23,627 nucleotides of DNA from Cudoniella acicularis (taxonomy: Eukaryota > Ascomycota > Leotiomycetes > Helotiales > Helotiaceae). The position numbers and the translations under genes are program-made. The notes under the pieces were generated by a model. That model was not told the DNA's origin, ran no database searches, and saw only the letters and a list, made by a program, of their open reading frames with translations. Below are positions 1-10,089 of this stretch, in pieces. Position 1 is the first letter of the stretch. Each line of letters opens with the position of its first letter. The DNA is taken from contig JAAMPI010000889.1 in assembly GCA_013054445.1 (NCBI GenBank), forward strand, positions 1-23,627, written 5' to 3'.

Positions 1-1385
1 GTTGCAGTAGGCGTTATCGTGAGTGGAGGGATTTCCGGAATAGTTGGCAGTAAAGGAACGGTGGAATTCGAGCGACTTCTGTGTTGTTTTGGGATCGATG
101 ATTGGGGCGGGGTAGGAAAGCGTAAATCGTCTATTTCCATGCTGTCTTCCGCATTTAACTCCTCAAATCTGACTCTCCCTCTTGGTTTTGGTGTAGCAGG
201 AGGAGGAAGCACAGGACTCGGAAATGGAGGTTTCTTTCGTAGCATCTCGAGTCTACCCACTAACCCCTCCAAATGAAATGGTTCTGTCGGTGTGCTACCC
301 TCTGTGTCTTCACTCCTCGTGCTCTCCACACTCACCCTTTTCTCGCTCTCGATCCGCAACTCCTGCTTCAGCTGCAACATTCGGCCTGGCGTCAACATCT
401 CGTCAACTTCAGTGCGAAACAGCTTGCCACTGAAGACATCAACCATGTTTGTCGTCATATCCGTGAGGGTCCATCGTGATGGCATGTTGGCTGGAGGCGG
501 AGGAATGCTTTTCATTGCTCTTGTGAGAATATTTGTCTTTCTTTTCTTGGTTGATTTCTTGCGGTTTGATTTCGAGACGGAAACAGAACGTGAGAGTAGG
601 CTCTTGACTGCTGGGACATTGTTTCGTGAGTTCTTTTTCAAGACGCCTCGAGGGATTGTTGGTGTACGTTTAATCGTAGATATTGCCGGTGTATCATACC
701 AGCCTTGTGTCGCCGCCTTGGCATCTGCCAATGCTGAACCAACTGCTTTGAATGCCTCATCCGTATCTCGAATCAATTGATCCACATCCGCTGAGAGATC
801 ATCCATTTCCGAATCCTCTACCTGTTTGATACTTTGTGTTGGTGTCTTGTCGTTATCCACAGGGTCCATGGAAAGAGCTTCAAGAAGATCAAAAGTCGAA
901 ATTCTTGTGTCAATCTCCAACGAGCTCTTCGAGCCAGATTTCGATGTAGGCGAGTTTGAAGATCGAGAAACAGGCTCTGAAAATATAAGTTGCCATGTTT
1001 TTGCATCACCAGTTTTAGCCGCAGGCAGTAGTGGAAGATAAAGAATGTCGAATAGGTCGGGACTTGGTGCAGGCTTTGACAAAGAACACTCAATTGTAGC
1101 CGAATTCGTTTGACATTCGCAACTGCACAAAGAGCTTGCTGATGAATAAGCTGTATTATTGGAAGGAGGTAACGGCCGACACTTTGTTGTTGCCGAACTA
1201 TTTGTTCGTCGTAGGCTTTCCGAATATGGGCTCTGTGACAACCAGGACAATCGTCGCGTGGTGTTCGTAGACAGTTTCTCCTCTGTGGAACATTCTTCTT
1301 GGCCCTCGACGGTTTCTTCAAGACTAGGTTTTCTTCGATGAGATATAAATCTTTTGATGCGCCAACCTGTCTTCTGGAGCAACAT
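1..1385 (-). CDS. Hypothetical protein, 3' end beyond the left edge
   Basis: A reading frame of 461 codons is open from an ATG at 1385-1383 to the window edge with no stop; a TAA and TGA lie a little upstream of the ATG in the same frame, and the ATG has A at -3. The protein is hydrophilic and low in complexity at both ends. It starts MLLQKTGWRIKRF, has Ser/Thr-rich stretches, an acidic helical patch (EMDDLSADVDQLIRDTDEAF, about residues 197-216), a basic nuclear-localisation-like patch (SNRKKSTKKRKTN), then TDMTTNMVDVFSGKLF and VDEMLTPGRMLQLKQELR, and finally proline-rich sequence. I recognise no domain and assign no function. The clean long frame, the ordinary codon use (many AAG, GAC and TCG codons) and the helix-like blocks argue that it is real. 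Plus-strand frames here (19-780) are shadows. The C-terminus is missing because of the window, not because of a lesion. Confidence 0.72.
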   Translation of the reverse strand, partial: MLLQKTGWRIKRFISHRRKPSLEETVEGQEECSTEEKLSTNTTRRLSWLSQSPYSESLRRTNSSATTKCRPLPPSNNTAYSSASSLCSCECQTNSATIECSLSKPAPSPDLFDILYLPLLPAAKTGDAKTWQLIFSEPVSRSSNSPTSKSGSKSSLEIDTRISTFDLLEALSMDPVDNDKTPTQSIKQVEDSEMDDLSADVDQLIRDTDEAFKAVGSALADAKAATQGWYDTPAISTIKRTPTIPRGVLKKNSRNNVPAVKSLLSRSVSVSKSNRKKSTKKRKTNILTRAMKSIPPPPANMPSRWTLTDMTTNMVDVFSGKLFRTEVDEMLTPGRMLQLKQELRIESEKRVSVESTRSEDTEGSTPTEPFHLEGLVGRLEMLRKKPPFPSPVLPPPATPKPRGRVRFEELNAEDSMEIDDLRFPTPPQSSIPKQHRSRSNSTVPLLPTIPEIPPLTITPTA

Positions 1386-4300
1386 TTTGATAATAGCAGA
1401 TGAAAATCCACAAATTTATCAGGAAAAGCGAACTAATAACAACGAATGTCGCGACAATTAAACAATCTAAAGAAGGATCGTCGGAGGGCCTTGGTATGAC
1501 ATTGTACTGAGGGTGACGTCCAAGATGTAAGAGGAGCAGAGAGAGAAAATACTGCAGAATCCTGGCCGACAATACGTCCAAACAGCTTGACATGGCGGTG
1601 CCTAATTGAAGAGAGCAGCCGCAAAAGGATTCCTGGAACTCGTACTTTTGGAATCGCGCGTGGTTGACAAGGTGCATAGCGGCTGGCTACTGATACTGGA
1701 TCTTAGTGTCGCTTCCAGTTCCACAATAGGGTAGGCTCTTAGAGAACGCCCAGTCAACGGGCACGGAGAGCCTTTGAAGATCTCTACAAGTTACGCAAAT
1801 CTGCTAGTGAAGGTCTCGTCAGCTCGGCATCGCAGAGGGGTAGCTGCAAGACGAGACTGCCCCTGCAGCGGATTTACCGGAAAACGACCTATCAATTAAT
1901 CGAACAATCAATACCTAGAACGATATTGGCGGAATGGGCCGAATGCGTTGTTGAACACAGGTTATTTGCAGTCGCTGCTAACTTCCACCTGTCGCTTCTT
2001 ACGCTGTGGTGGCTCGGGGGTACACAAAGACGGGCCGATGCAGTCTGATACTCGTGATCCGCAAGACGAAGAATGAGATTGTCCAGAACGGGAAGATGCA
2101 GGGAATCTGCTGAGAAGAATGTGTTCGGAGAGGACAAAGCTTGAGGAGCTTACTTGGAATTTAAGACGAGAATTTTGAGTTGAAATAGTATTTTTGTAAT
2201 GTGTCCAAGCCATTGGCGAGACCGTCCGCGCTGCACGGCGTCCTGATTCATTGTGCCTAAGGGTCCTATAAGTACGGGGGAGCAATTGGGTTTACATGGA
2301 GCATTCTCTTAAGGATGCAGTGCACCTGGAAAGCAAACACCCGCGCGGGGAAGTGTTGAAGATCATCTGGGTGCGGCGGAGGCTGAAAACGTCGCCTCCT
2401 CCGAGCTGATCGGATGGATCCCTGGAATCGGAAAGCTCAGGTTGACCAGTATTTTGACCGCATATTCATCGATCGGAGGTATCGTAAGCCAAAGACGTTA
2501 TTCAGGGGGTGGCAGAAGCCACCTCCCGTTAAACTTTTGACTGAAATCTTTCAGAAGCAGTGTTGGGTGAGATCTTGTCGGGCGGAAAAACCGTTGTTCC
2601 GAATGGCACTCCCACGTGACTAAATACGATATCCAAACTCAATAGATGTAGCTCAGGATGGTATACAAATCTTGGATTTCTGTGTAGTCTCCAAGATTGC
2701 TGGAGCGCTGGTAAACAAGACAAATTTACCACAAGATCAGTCATCGGAACCTTGCAGTCTTCTATCACGTGTCGTCCCAAGTCCCAGGTTTGCAGAAGGC
2801 ATTCGGATCACTGCAAAATAGCAAGCAACCGATAAGTGATACCTCATTGATATGCACCCTTTTCGTCGATTAAGCAGTTGAAATTTCACCAAATAGGAAG
2901 CGTTCCTTCGCAGCAAACTTTTTCTCGCCTTGCCGAAGTTTGTGTAATCTTCTCCAAGCCGAATGTTCGGCGACGTCTTTCAGTTGAAGTTCGAAACAAC
3001 AAAATAATCATAAATTTGCAGTTTCAACACGGCAAATAATCATAGCTACCAGGGGGGTTTAACTTGACCCAGGGTTGTGCCATCGACCCAATTACCGGGA
3101 CTCCGTAGCCTTGTTGGCTGCATCTAGCCCCAGAATCCACATGCTGTGACACGCAGTACCCACGAACTCTTTTCGAAACAACAAGACCCCTAATGGTGAA
3201 GAAAATGAGTGCCCCTTCTTGTATATCCAACTTCAGGATATCCAATAGCAGGTCCAACCTGCGAAAAAGCGCTTCGTGACTCGTTTCGTGATAAATCTAG
3301 CATGGAATTATGTTGCTCCATCAGCTCAAATTTTCCACCGACACACGCTGCAACATGACCCAAGGTACTTTAAAATTGCTCGTTCGACATCACCCCGCCG
3401 GCTTCTTGTCTTGATTGCCCTTCCATCGCAGGGATCATTGCCGCAGTAGTAGATGTTTTCATAAAGGACGATGCAGCGTGTGTCGGGGAGTGATGATACT
3501 TCTTCTCCTTTTCGTCCCGATATCGAGGCGTTGATTCTTCGCTGGGCTTCCATACAAACAGTCGGAATAACCCACAACAGATATTTTTTCTTTCGGCATT
3601 ATGGTATTTTCTTTCTCCTCTGGAAATGGATAGGCCTCTCATATTTTCTTGATATTCGGCTTACACAGCTCTCTGTACAATTGCGAGTAGATTCGTTGTC
3701 GCTCAGTAGTCCTGGATGCCACAGCGAGAGCGTAGACTCTTTGGGAAATAATGGAGCTTGTGTATTTTGGATTGATAGGCGCCGTTGGCGTTTGATAAAT
3801 GGTAAGTCCGGGTATGATCCGTGTAATTGAGTTAATGTAGGGCCGAGTGGGGAAGGAGATTCTCAAGTTCAATTCCTCAACTGCAGAGAATGCGGGTGAC
3901 AGAGGTGGGGTCGTTGATCTTCCTATGTATCTCCAAAAAAGACTAGCATCAGTTTTAGAATCTTAACTTGGAATGCCAGAGCAAAATTCAGGGGAGTAGA
4001 TCATACGTTAGAATTGGCCAGCTTTTCGGGCGAAGAGCATGGATGCAACTGTTCCCGAGAATTCGGCGAAGAGATTCGTCAAAAAGCAAATTGGCTCCAG
4101 AGTCCAACCCACGATCCTGCGTCTTACAATTCCTCGAGAGTTTTCGAGCCCAAACGCGGTAGAATTCAGTGTTAGCAATATGTCAGAAACAAACTAACAT
4201 GTCTGAGGAGCTGAGAATCATCCCCATGGATTCATCCCAAGAAACTCGTTGGAAAATCAGAGCGGCAAAAGCAAAAACCACATGACGAACAAGTCAGCTC

Positions 4301-5428
4301 CAGGGTGGCGCACAGCTTGCGCCTCCGACCCAAAAAGCAACAATAAAGCTTCTGAGGTCAGATGCCCAGAAACATCTCCAATGCATATCGCGCGCTCTCG
4401 TTCCGATAAGAAAGGGCTGAGGTCTCGGACGCGAAACGGTCGTCGCGAGAGGCTTCGCCTAACCACTACTCGTTCAGGCGCCCACCTTCGTTGATCAGAC
4501 GATCTCGATTGGAATTTGTTTTTCCAATGCGGTATCGCAACTGTAGTTCGCGATATTCTAGGTCACGTCAACTGAGATGTATGGGTGAAAGGATCGTGAT
4601 TTCAGGGCGAGTTCTAAGAAGGAATGTTGAGGTCATTTGGGCCTGGAAATAAATTTAGCGGGCGTTTTAGCGTACATGCATTCGGCTGACAGGGGCTATA
4701 TGCTGAAGATGGACCCGGTATTGTCAATTTGAGCTTCTCACAGCGCATAAATTATCTTCAAATTTGATTACAAGAAACAATAATATTGATTCGTGGTCCC
4801 GTGGACAGAGTCACGGAGGCTTGATTCGCACAAAACTCGCACAGATGAGTTGCTTTGATAGGCACCTATTGCATGCGCAGCAATACTGGTTGGTACCTTC
4901 ATTTCGCAAGAAGGTCCAAGCCCCTAGGATGAGTGACATCTCAAGTCCTTGACTTCCCTCTAAAATATTAAAATTATCGAGCTAAATTTATCTATTATTG
5001 AAGTGTGAACCTACAGCACTTCGCCGTTTTTCAGCCTTCTGTTCTCGTACGGGTTAATGGCGCTGAACCATTTATTGACGTCCACAGAAAAGCCTTTTGA
5101 AATTTTTTTTTTTAAACAAAACGCGCTTCTAGTGAAATAAGTGCAAATAAAATTCGACCTCTTGGTTGTGTCACTTTCCACTGCCGGAGGCGGGCAGAAC
5201 TCGAACACATCTCTTCATCCTTAGGCCTCTGGTTGTCTCTAAACTCCGTCAGCTAATGAATGCAACATACATTAAAAGTTCCATCTATTATAAACAGATT
5301 CTTCTTCGATTTTCTTTAATTCTTTAAAGGAAACAATTTGTGAGTCTCATCGGCAGCGGACAACCTTTGTTTCCCCTGAACCCCCTTACCCCGCACTCGC
5401 TAAGCCAGCCCTACCATGAAAGGGGCTT
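1386..5428. other. Long stretch without a supportable gene
   Basis: About 4 kb of mixed-composition DNA between the left-edge gene and the mariner element. Open frames are short (at most about 119 codons, at 3471-3830 +) and none shows a domain, a signal peptide with a plausible mature protein, or codon bias. A minus-strand frame at 1324-1677 has one hydrophobic segment but overlaps the 5' end of the left-edge gene. The interval may hold 5' UTR and promoter of that gene in its first few hundred bases. I see no tRNA, no clear inverted repeat and no transposon coding relic. Confidence 0.5.
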
Positions 5429-5462
5429 ACGAGCCTGCTGACAAAAGTCTGGGGTTTTAGCG
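5429..5462 (+). repeat. Left terminal inverted repeat of the mariner element
   Basis: Begins ACGAGCCTGCTGACAAAAGT and pairs with 6607-6640 with two mismatches over 34 bases. It is also related to the ends of the MITE at 9815-10089. Confidence 0.85.
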
Positions 5463-5504
5463 TATAGAGCATGCACCGCATCAATTTAATGGCTATTATC
5501 AGAA

Positions 5505-6555
5505 TTTAATTAGGAGTTGACCACCTATGGCGCTCCATTAATACACTGATATTCTATCCCATTCCTCTATTATGAACGTGCGTATTTCGGCCTTAGTAGT
5601 GGGTTGCTTCCGGCGTCCGTGTAATGCCTACTTCACCCGCCTCTAGTACTTCTTAATCGGGTTTATATTAGGACTCGTAGAAGGATGTGGCATTAAAATA
5701 ATACCGTACTTTGTTCGCTATCTAGCATAGCAGTTCCCGGTCGACTTGTGGCTATGAGCGCTCTTCCCGTCCTCTAAACAAGGGCTCTGTAGAAGGTCGA
5801 AGTTGGTGTATTACCTGGGCACAGGCCTCAAGAATTAGCTGTAGATACGCCTTGAGAATTTACATAAAATAATCAGCTTATTTAAAAGCTCCTTTCTTAC
5901 TAAATCCCTCGATAAATAGTAGGGGGGTCTTATAGCTAAATCCAATTACTCACTACGCATTAACAGGTATAGTATAGCCTCTGTGGAATTAATGCTAAAT
6001 AAAGATTTCGTGGTATCGTTCCCCCTTCTTTCGAGTAACCCTCTCTTTTACCGTCCTTCCCCTAACTAGGAACGTCACTTCGTCTGACTAGAGAACCTTA
6101 AGCTATTCGATAGTCTAGAATATATGCGTAATAACCCACAGGAGCCGACCTGTAACTTGTGCGGGTATGAGGAAGGGCTTTTAGTAGGCTACACAGCGAA
6201 AATAACCCTGCTGCTTTAGCCTACGCTCTAAAGTCTTAATAGAGCATTATAAATCGAGTTTATCGTGTAGGTGAATGTAGCCAAGGATTCGGTTATTCTA
6301 AGATTCGGAAGCATATTCGATAATCTCGTCGACTTAATGATCTGTCAGAAGAGAGGGTCTGCTAGTTCGTGAAATACGGGCGCGTTCCGGGGCCTCGTAC
6401 GAGAGGATATAGGTGATTGTTGATTTACCCAACTCATAGCGAGCTATAAGAGCCTCAATCGGTATCTTTACAAAGCTATAGAGTTGGCGTATCACTTCCT
6501 TGTGCTTTGTAGTAATTTGCTCACCTGGAAGGTGGTTAAATTCAAAGGGGGGGGT
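5505..6555 (-). pseudogene. Tc1/mariner-type (DDE_3) transposase pseudogene
   Basis: Translating the minus strand gives an N-terminal helix-turn-helix region (KIPIEALIARYELGKSTITY), a linker (YEAPERARISRTSRP), then TLERRLKQQGYFRC, and the catalytic domain with SDEVTFL (first Asp, about 6075-6090), GYKTPLLFIEG and EDGKSAHSHKS (second Asp region, about 5745-5775). The last block reads SPNINPIK (about 5650-5680), where the family has SPDxNPIE, so the catalytic Glu has become Lys and the neighbouring Asp Asn; both fit G-to-A changes. At least ten in-frame stops occur, many TAG at Trp or Gln positions (for example before SDEV), plus a small deletion shifting the frame just before EDGK. The family call rests on the motif order and spacing. 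The start codon cannot be placed. Confidence 0.82.
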
Positions 6556-6606
6556 GGGTTTCTGGTGGTATTTTTAATAAATTAGTGAAGGTTAGTGGGG
6601 TTAACT

Positions 6607-6640
6607 CGCTAAAAACCCAGACTTTTATCAGCAGGCTCGT
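6607..6640 (-). repeat. Right terminal inverted repeat of the mariner element
   Basis: Read on the minus strand it begins ACGAGCCTGCTGATAAAAGT. It is followed on the plus strand by TA at 6641-6642, consistent with a TA target site. Confidence 0.85.
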
Positions 6641-6642
6641 TA

Positions 6643-7698
6643 GGGGCCGGAGAGCTTCGACACAACACTTCAAAGAATTTCGACCACTACACATGTTCTG
6701 CCTTTAGAACTATCAAAATGACAAATACAATAGTAGGGGTAAATTCGCTTCATAACCCAGCTTTCATATTTCAGCTTGGAAATAGGTAGCAGCAACGTTC
6801 GTCACCTTCCTGGTATGTTTAAATGCTGGCTAGATGAATTTGGGAATCCAGAACCCTCGGAAAGTCGGTGCTTGGCTGGCCACGTTTTCTAGAGTTGGCA
6901 TTGGCTGGATTCCTAAGTATTACAGGGGAATTGATGCAACCCCTGAAGAAGCGAGAACAGAATACGAAAAACGGTTAGCGTCAAAGCGCCACATCAGCAC
7001 GTGTTTGCAGCGCCAGATCTATGCAGCCTGGCTTTGATTTGAATGCGAGCTTGAGCTTGAGCTTAGCGCTTAAGGTATGTCAATGATTGTGGTAGTGTAG
7101 GAAAAGTTGTTGGCTTTTGGGGCTTCCTTCCGGGCATTTCACTCTGTGAGGCATCGAGAACATTCTCTAAAATTTACCTTCACTCATGCCACGAACTTAT
7201 CATAAGATTTCGCTTTTATTTTTATATTTAAAAATCATTATATTTCTACTGTTATGCTGACTTTCAGAAGGCTTCCAATTGACTGAAGTCATCCAATATA
7301 GGATCCTTGAGCGTAAAATAGTCACGCAGCAGTGGTTCAAGAGCTAACTTCCAGGTCAAGTTGGTTAGGCTCGGTGTCGCAGTGGAATTCGCTCAAGAAG
7401 ACCACTTAAAACCCCTGGAAAACAAACTCTTTACCGGTGTAGAATATGGGGGAGTGGCCTCAGCTCAAAGAGTTTCCCTTCAAGCCTAGCGAGACAGGGA
7501 GTCAAATCCCTGCGATCAAAGTAACGTCTTCAACTTCTTTCTCTTCGATTCTCGGTCCCGAGACGGTATCAACGGAAATAAGTACCATAATTCCGAAAAA
7601 GTTTTCATGTAAAAGATCATCATTTCCTAATTTTCTCACCCTTCATTCAATTCATTCTTCATTCCTCCTCATATTTTATTCCCAGAACATTCTTTACA
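6643..7698. other. Intergenic region upstream of the lipase gene
   Basis: No gene I can support. A 67-codon frame at 6834-7037 (+) starts with ATG but has no recognisable domain. A GAGCTT triplication sits near 7044-7060. The last 80 bases before the lipase ATG are pyrimidine-rich (repeated TTCATTC), as is common just upstream of fungal start codons, so the lipase core promoter and 5' UTR probably lie in 7550-7698. Confidence 0.5.
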
Positions 7699-8976
7699 AT
7701 GTTTTCCAAACCAAACGCTCTTATTGGTGCGCTTCTGGTTGCATTCTCTTATGCTTTACCATCTCCCAACTCTCATGTTTACGACAATGGTGCAAGCTAT
7801 TCCTCAACCCCACTTCCTCCAAGTCAGGACCCCTTCTACACAGCTCCCACAGGGTTTGAATTCAAACCACCCGGCACCATCTTACGTCTTCGCCGAGCAC
7901 CCGGAAACTTGACCTCCGTTTTTGGTAATTGCTCCTCAGCATACAATATCCTCTACCGCACCACCGACAGCCAATACAAGCCAGCTTGGGCAGTAACAAC
8001 ACTCTACATACCATCAATACCCAACAATGGCGATGCTCTCCTCTCCTATCAATTCCCCTACAATTCTGTCGACGCCGACTTCAGCCCTTCCTACAGTTTC
8101 TACACCGAACCTTCCCCGGACGTTACTGCAGGCCTCAGCCGCGGTTGGTTTGTCTCCGTCCCTGACTACGAAGGCCCACTCGCTTCTGACGGCGCTGGCA
8201 TACTTGAAGCCCACTCAACAATTGACTCTATCCGCGCTGTCCTCTTCTCAAATCTTGGTCTCTCGTCCGATGTCCGCATTGCGCTCTGGGGATACTCCGG
8301 CGGAGCAATCCCCAGCGAGTGGGCACTCGAATTCCAGGAACAATATGCCCCAGAATTGAATATCAGTGGTGCAGCACTGGGAGGCCTCCCACCCAATGTC
8401 ACGGATGTGATTTTCAATGTCATTGGGACGATTTGGGCAAGTCATGCCATGAGCGCGAGTTTAGGAGTCTTGACGCAGTATCCGGCCGCTTACGATTTCT
8501 TCGTCAGCAAGATGAAAACAGAGGGTCCTTACAACAGGACTGGCTTTTTGACAATCAACAATATGTCATTTGCAGAAGCACATGTTGTGTTTGCCGGGCA
8601 GAATATGTTTGATTATTTTGATGATGGAAGTGAGATTCTGCAGTTCCCGATTATCAAGACGCCGTTTCAGGAGAATTCGGTCATGACGTACCATGGTGTG
8701 CCGAGGGCGCCGTTGTTTGTGTACAAGGCTATTCATGATGAGGTTACGTTGGTGGGAGATACTGATGCTTTTGTGGCGAGGAATTGTTTGATGGGGACGA
8801 ATATTTTGTATCAGAGGAATACGGTCGGTGAACATTTGGATGAGTTCACAAATGGGGATGGGAGGGCCTTAGATTGGTTGGAGACGGTACTCGATGGATC
8901 ATATGCTGAGAAATACAGCACGGAAGGATGTACGGTGATGAATGTTACCGTGAATATTGTTGATTCAGGGACTTGA
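7699..8976 (+). CDS. Secretory lipase, LIP / CAL-A family
   Basis: A 425-residue intronless protein. Residues 1-20 form a signal peptide (ALIGALLVAFSYAL, cleavage probably near residue 20), so the enzyme should be secreted. It is an alpha/beta hydrolase of the secretory lipase family (LIP, Candida antarctica lipase A type), which hydrolyses triacylglycerols and other esters. The triad is complete: the nucleophile Ser200 in GYSGG, Asp347 in AIHDEVT and His379 in GEHLDEF. Other family blocks are SYQFPYNS (116-123), the GWFVSVPDYEGP segment (149-160) and GAALGGLPPNV (224-234). Cys78, Cys363 and Cys411 are candidates for disulfides. Several N-glycosylation sequons (NLT, NCS, NIS, NVT, NRT, NMS) fit secretion. 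The ATG lies in TACAATG, and length is normal for the family. Neighbours are unrelated. The family is well supported; the substrate is not known. Confidence 0.95.
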   Translation: MFSKPNALIGALLVAFSYALPSPNSHVYDNGASYSSTPLPPSQDPFYTAPTGFEFKPPGTILRLRRAPGNLTSVFGNCSSAYNILYRTTDSQYKPAWAVTTLYIPSIPNNGDALLSYQFPYNSVDADFSPSYSFYTEPSPDVTAGLSRGWFVSVPDYEGPLASDGAGILEAHSTIDSIRAVLFSNLGLSSDVRIALWGYSGGAIPSEWALEFQEQYAPELNISGAALGGLPPNVTDVIFNVIGTIWASHAMSASLGVLTQYPAAYDFFVSKMKTEGPYNRTGFLTINNMSFAEAHVVFAGQNMFDYFDDGSEILQFPIIKTPFQENSVMTYHGVPRAPLFVYKAIHDEVTLVGDTDAFVARNCLMGTNILYQRNTVGEHLDEFTNGDGRALDWLETVLDGSYAEKYSTEGCTVMNVTVNIVDSGT

Positions 8977-9695
8977 TGCGAAAAGTTGACAACTTTGCTG
9001 CATTATAACTGGAATGGGGGAGTAGGTGAGGATGGTAGAAATATTTACTTCTTGTTTAGATTTAAACTAATTATTTAGCATTTTATATGTTTAGAAATAG
9101 AATTGGTTTCAAATAATTCTAATTTGTACTCTTTGAAATAATCTTCAGGCACCTTGCGAGACCCTGTGAGTGTGGGGAATGGTGGGGTCGCTTCACGACT
9201 TCACCTCGAGCACTTACCAAAAAATAAATAACAACCAAGTTAAAATGACAGTTGAAACCCTGAAAAGGAAGATATATAGGTACAACTACTTTTTATCTCT
9301 TCGGATAATATTTTGTGAAAGCTTAAAGTATTGTGAGCGAAGGTTAGTGCCACTAAAAGCCCTGCTATGAATTTGACTGAAAATGAGAAAAGTAGCAACG
9401 AAAGTGTCCCAGGCTCTAGTTACAGCCCCTTACTAACAGCCGTCCAAATAGCAAATTCGCTTAAATATAAAGCCTTAGGAAGCGGCTATGTTCTCTATAT
9501 ATTGAAGTGTTGAACCAGTTAAGCGGTTGGGGGTTGACTTCAAACCAGGGTGTTAATGGCTCCGGATGTTTCCCAACACAACAAGACACTATCTAGTAAG
9601 TAAAGGTAACTCGTTACTTTGTCATATTAATATCGTGATTATCTACACCATACTTCTGGCGCCAAGTCGACTTTCGCGATCGTCACCAGCGTGTT
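8977..9695. other. Intergenic region downstream of the lipase gene
   Basis: Contains the AT-rich 3' flank of the lipase gene (about 9030-9140), probably its 3' UTR and polyadenylation region. I see no gene; the longest frame (9170-9370) has no domain or codon bias. Confidence 0.5.
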
Positions 9696-9812
9696 AATTA
9701 CTAGCTTGTAGCGCATGATCGCTAATTTCTAGCGAGTGCTCACTAAACTTTAGCGCATCCCTATTAACAAAAGATTACAGCGCATACCCGCTGAGCTACA
9801 GAGTATGCTCGC
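9696..9812. repeat. Diverged tandem array of dyad-symmetric repeats
   Basis: About five diverged units of 19-25 bp, each centred on a TAGCG...CGCTA-like dyad. Examples are TAGCGCATGATCGCTA, TAGCGAGTGCTCACTA, AGCGCATACCCGCTG and GAGTATGCTCGCTAA. The array ends directly at the TA that borders the MITE starting at 9815. It could be subterminal sequence of a larger element or a binding-site array; the sequence does not decide. Confidence 0.5.
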
Positions 9813-9814
9813 TA

Positions 9815-10089
9815 ACGAGCCAGGGTGCAAAAGTCCGTGTTTTTAGGGTATTTTACTAATAAATCTAAAATTAAAAATCGAAAACTTTAAAAGGGTAGTC
9901 AATATATAGTACCTTTGCCTTCTATAACTCGCGATTATGTAGATTATAAAGTATAATTATTCATAGTTATTTTATAACTTTGAAGTGATCGCGATAAGTC
10001 TGGTTTTTAGAAGCCTTAAGGCGGGGTCATGAAGCCTGAAAATCGCTTATAAATGGCCTGAAAACACAGGCTTTTACACCCAGGCTCGC
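9815..10089. mobile_element. MITE with mariner-like terminal inverted repeats
   Basis: A 275-bp element without coding capacity. The left end reads ACGAGCCAGGGTGCAAAAGT after TA (9813-9814). The right end, on the minus strand, reads GCGAGCCTGGGTGTAAAAGC. Both share the CGAGCC / AAAAG / GTTTT order with the TIRs of the mariner element at 5429-6640, so this is a likely non-autonomous relative. The interior is AT-rich. The exact right border is uncertain by a base or two because the expected TA reads TT on the minus strand. Confidence 0.7.

Larger units (their letters stand above)
5429..6640 (-). mobile_element. Dead Tc1/mariner DNA transposon with TIRs
   Basis: An element of about 1.2 kb bounded by 34-bp inverted repeats (5429-5462 and 6607-6640, two mismatches). 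The interior encodes on the minus strand a recognisable but broken Tc1/mariner transposase. The sequence beyond the right repeat is TA (6641-6642), the target duplicated by this superfamily; the matching left position reads TT, so the left TA may have mutated. The element is rich in TA and CTAG, and most stops are TAG where the family has Trp or Gln, as expected from RIP. It cannot make an active transposase. Confidence 0.82.

Noticed and set aside
292..780. Plus-strand frame of 162 codons
   Set aside because: It is the antisense shadow of the 461-codon minus-strand frame, which has coding-like blocks throughout; its first codon is also not ATG.
1324..1677. Minus-strand frame of 117 codons with one hydrophobic segment
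   Set aside because: It overlaps the 5' end of the better-supported left-edge gene in another frame, has no domain, and the hydrophobic run is not enough to call a membrane protein.
3830..3895. A-box-like TAGGGCCGAGTGGG with AGTTCAATTCC, suggesting a tRNA
   Set aside because: The bases around the B-box-like sequence cannot form a T-arm stem (CTCAA on both sides), and no cloverleaf can be drawn.
4249..4494. Overlapping plus and minus frames of 81 and 69 codons
   Set aside because: Arg/Ser-rich on one strand and Leu-rich on the other, the usual mirror effect of composition, with no domain on either.
6834..7037. 67-codon plus-strand frame with a helical-looking middle (TPEEARTEYEKRLASKR)
   Set aside because: Too short, no homologous family recognised, no promoter or splice support. 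Possible gene fragment only.
7446..7860. tRNA-like T-arm (CAGGG...CCCTG around AGTCAAAT at 7495-7515) and a 137-codon frame
   Set aside because: The loop is 8 nt, the B-box is not canonical and no matching acceptor or anticodon arm was found. The frame overlaps the lipase start region and has no domain.
8014..8835. Several frames antisense to or out of phase with the lipase
   Set aside because: All are shadows of a gene with a complete catalytic triad and signal peptide.
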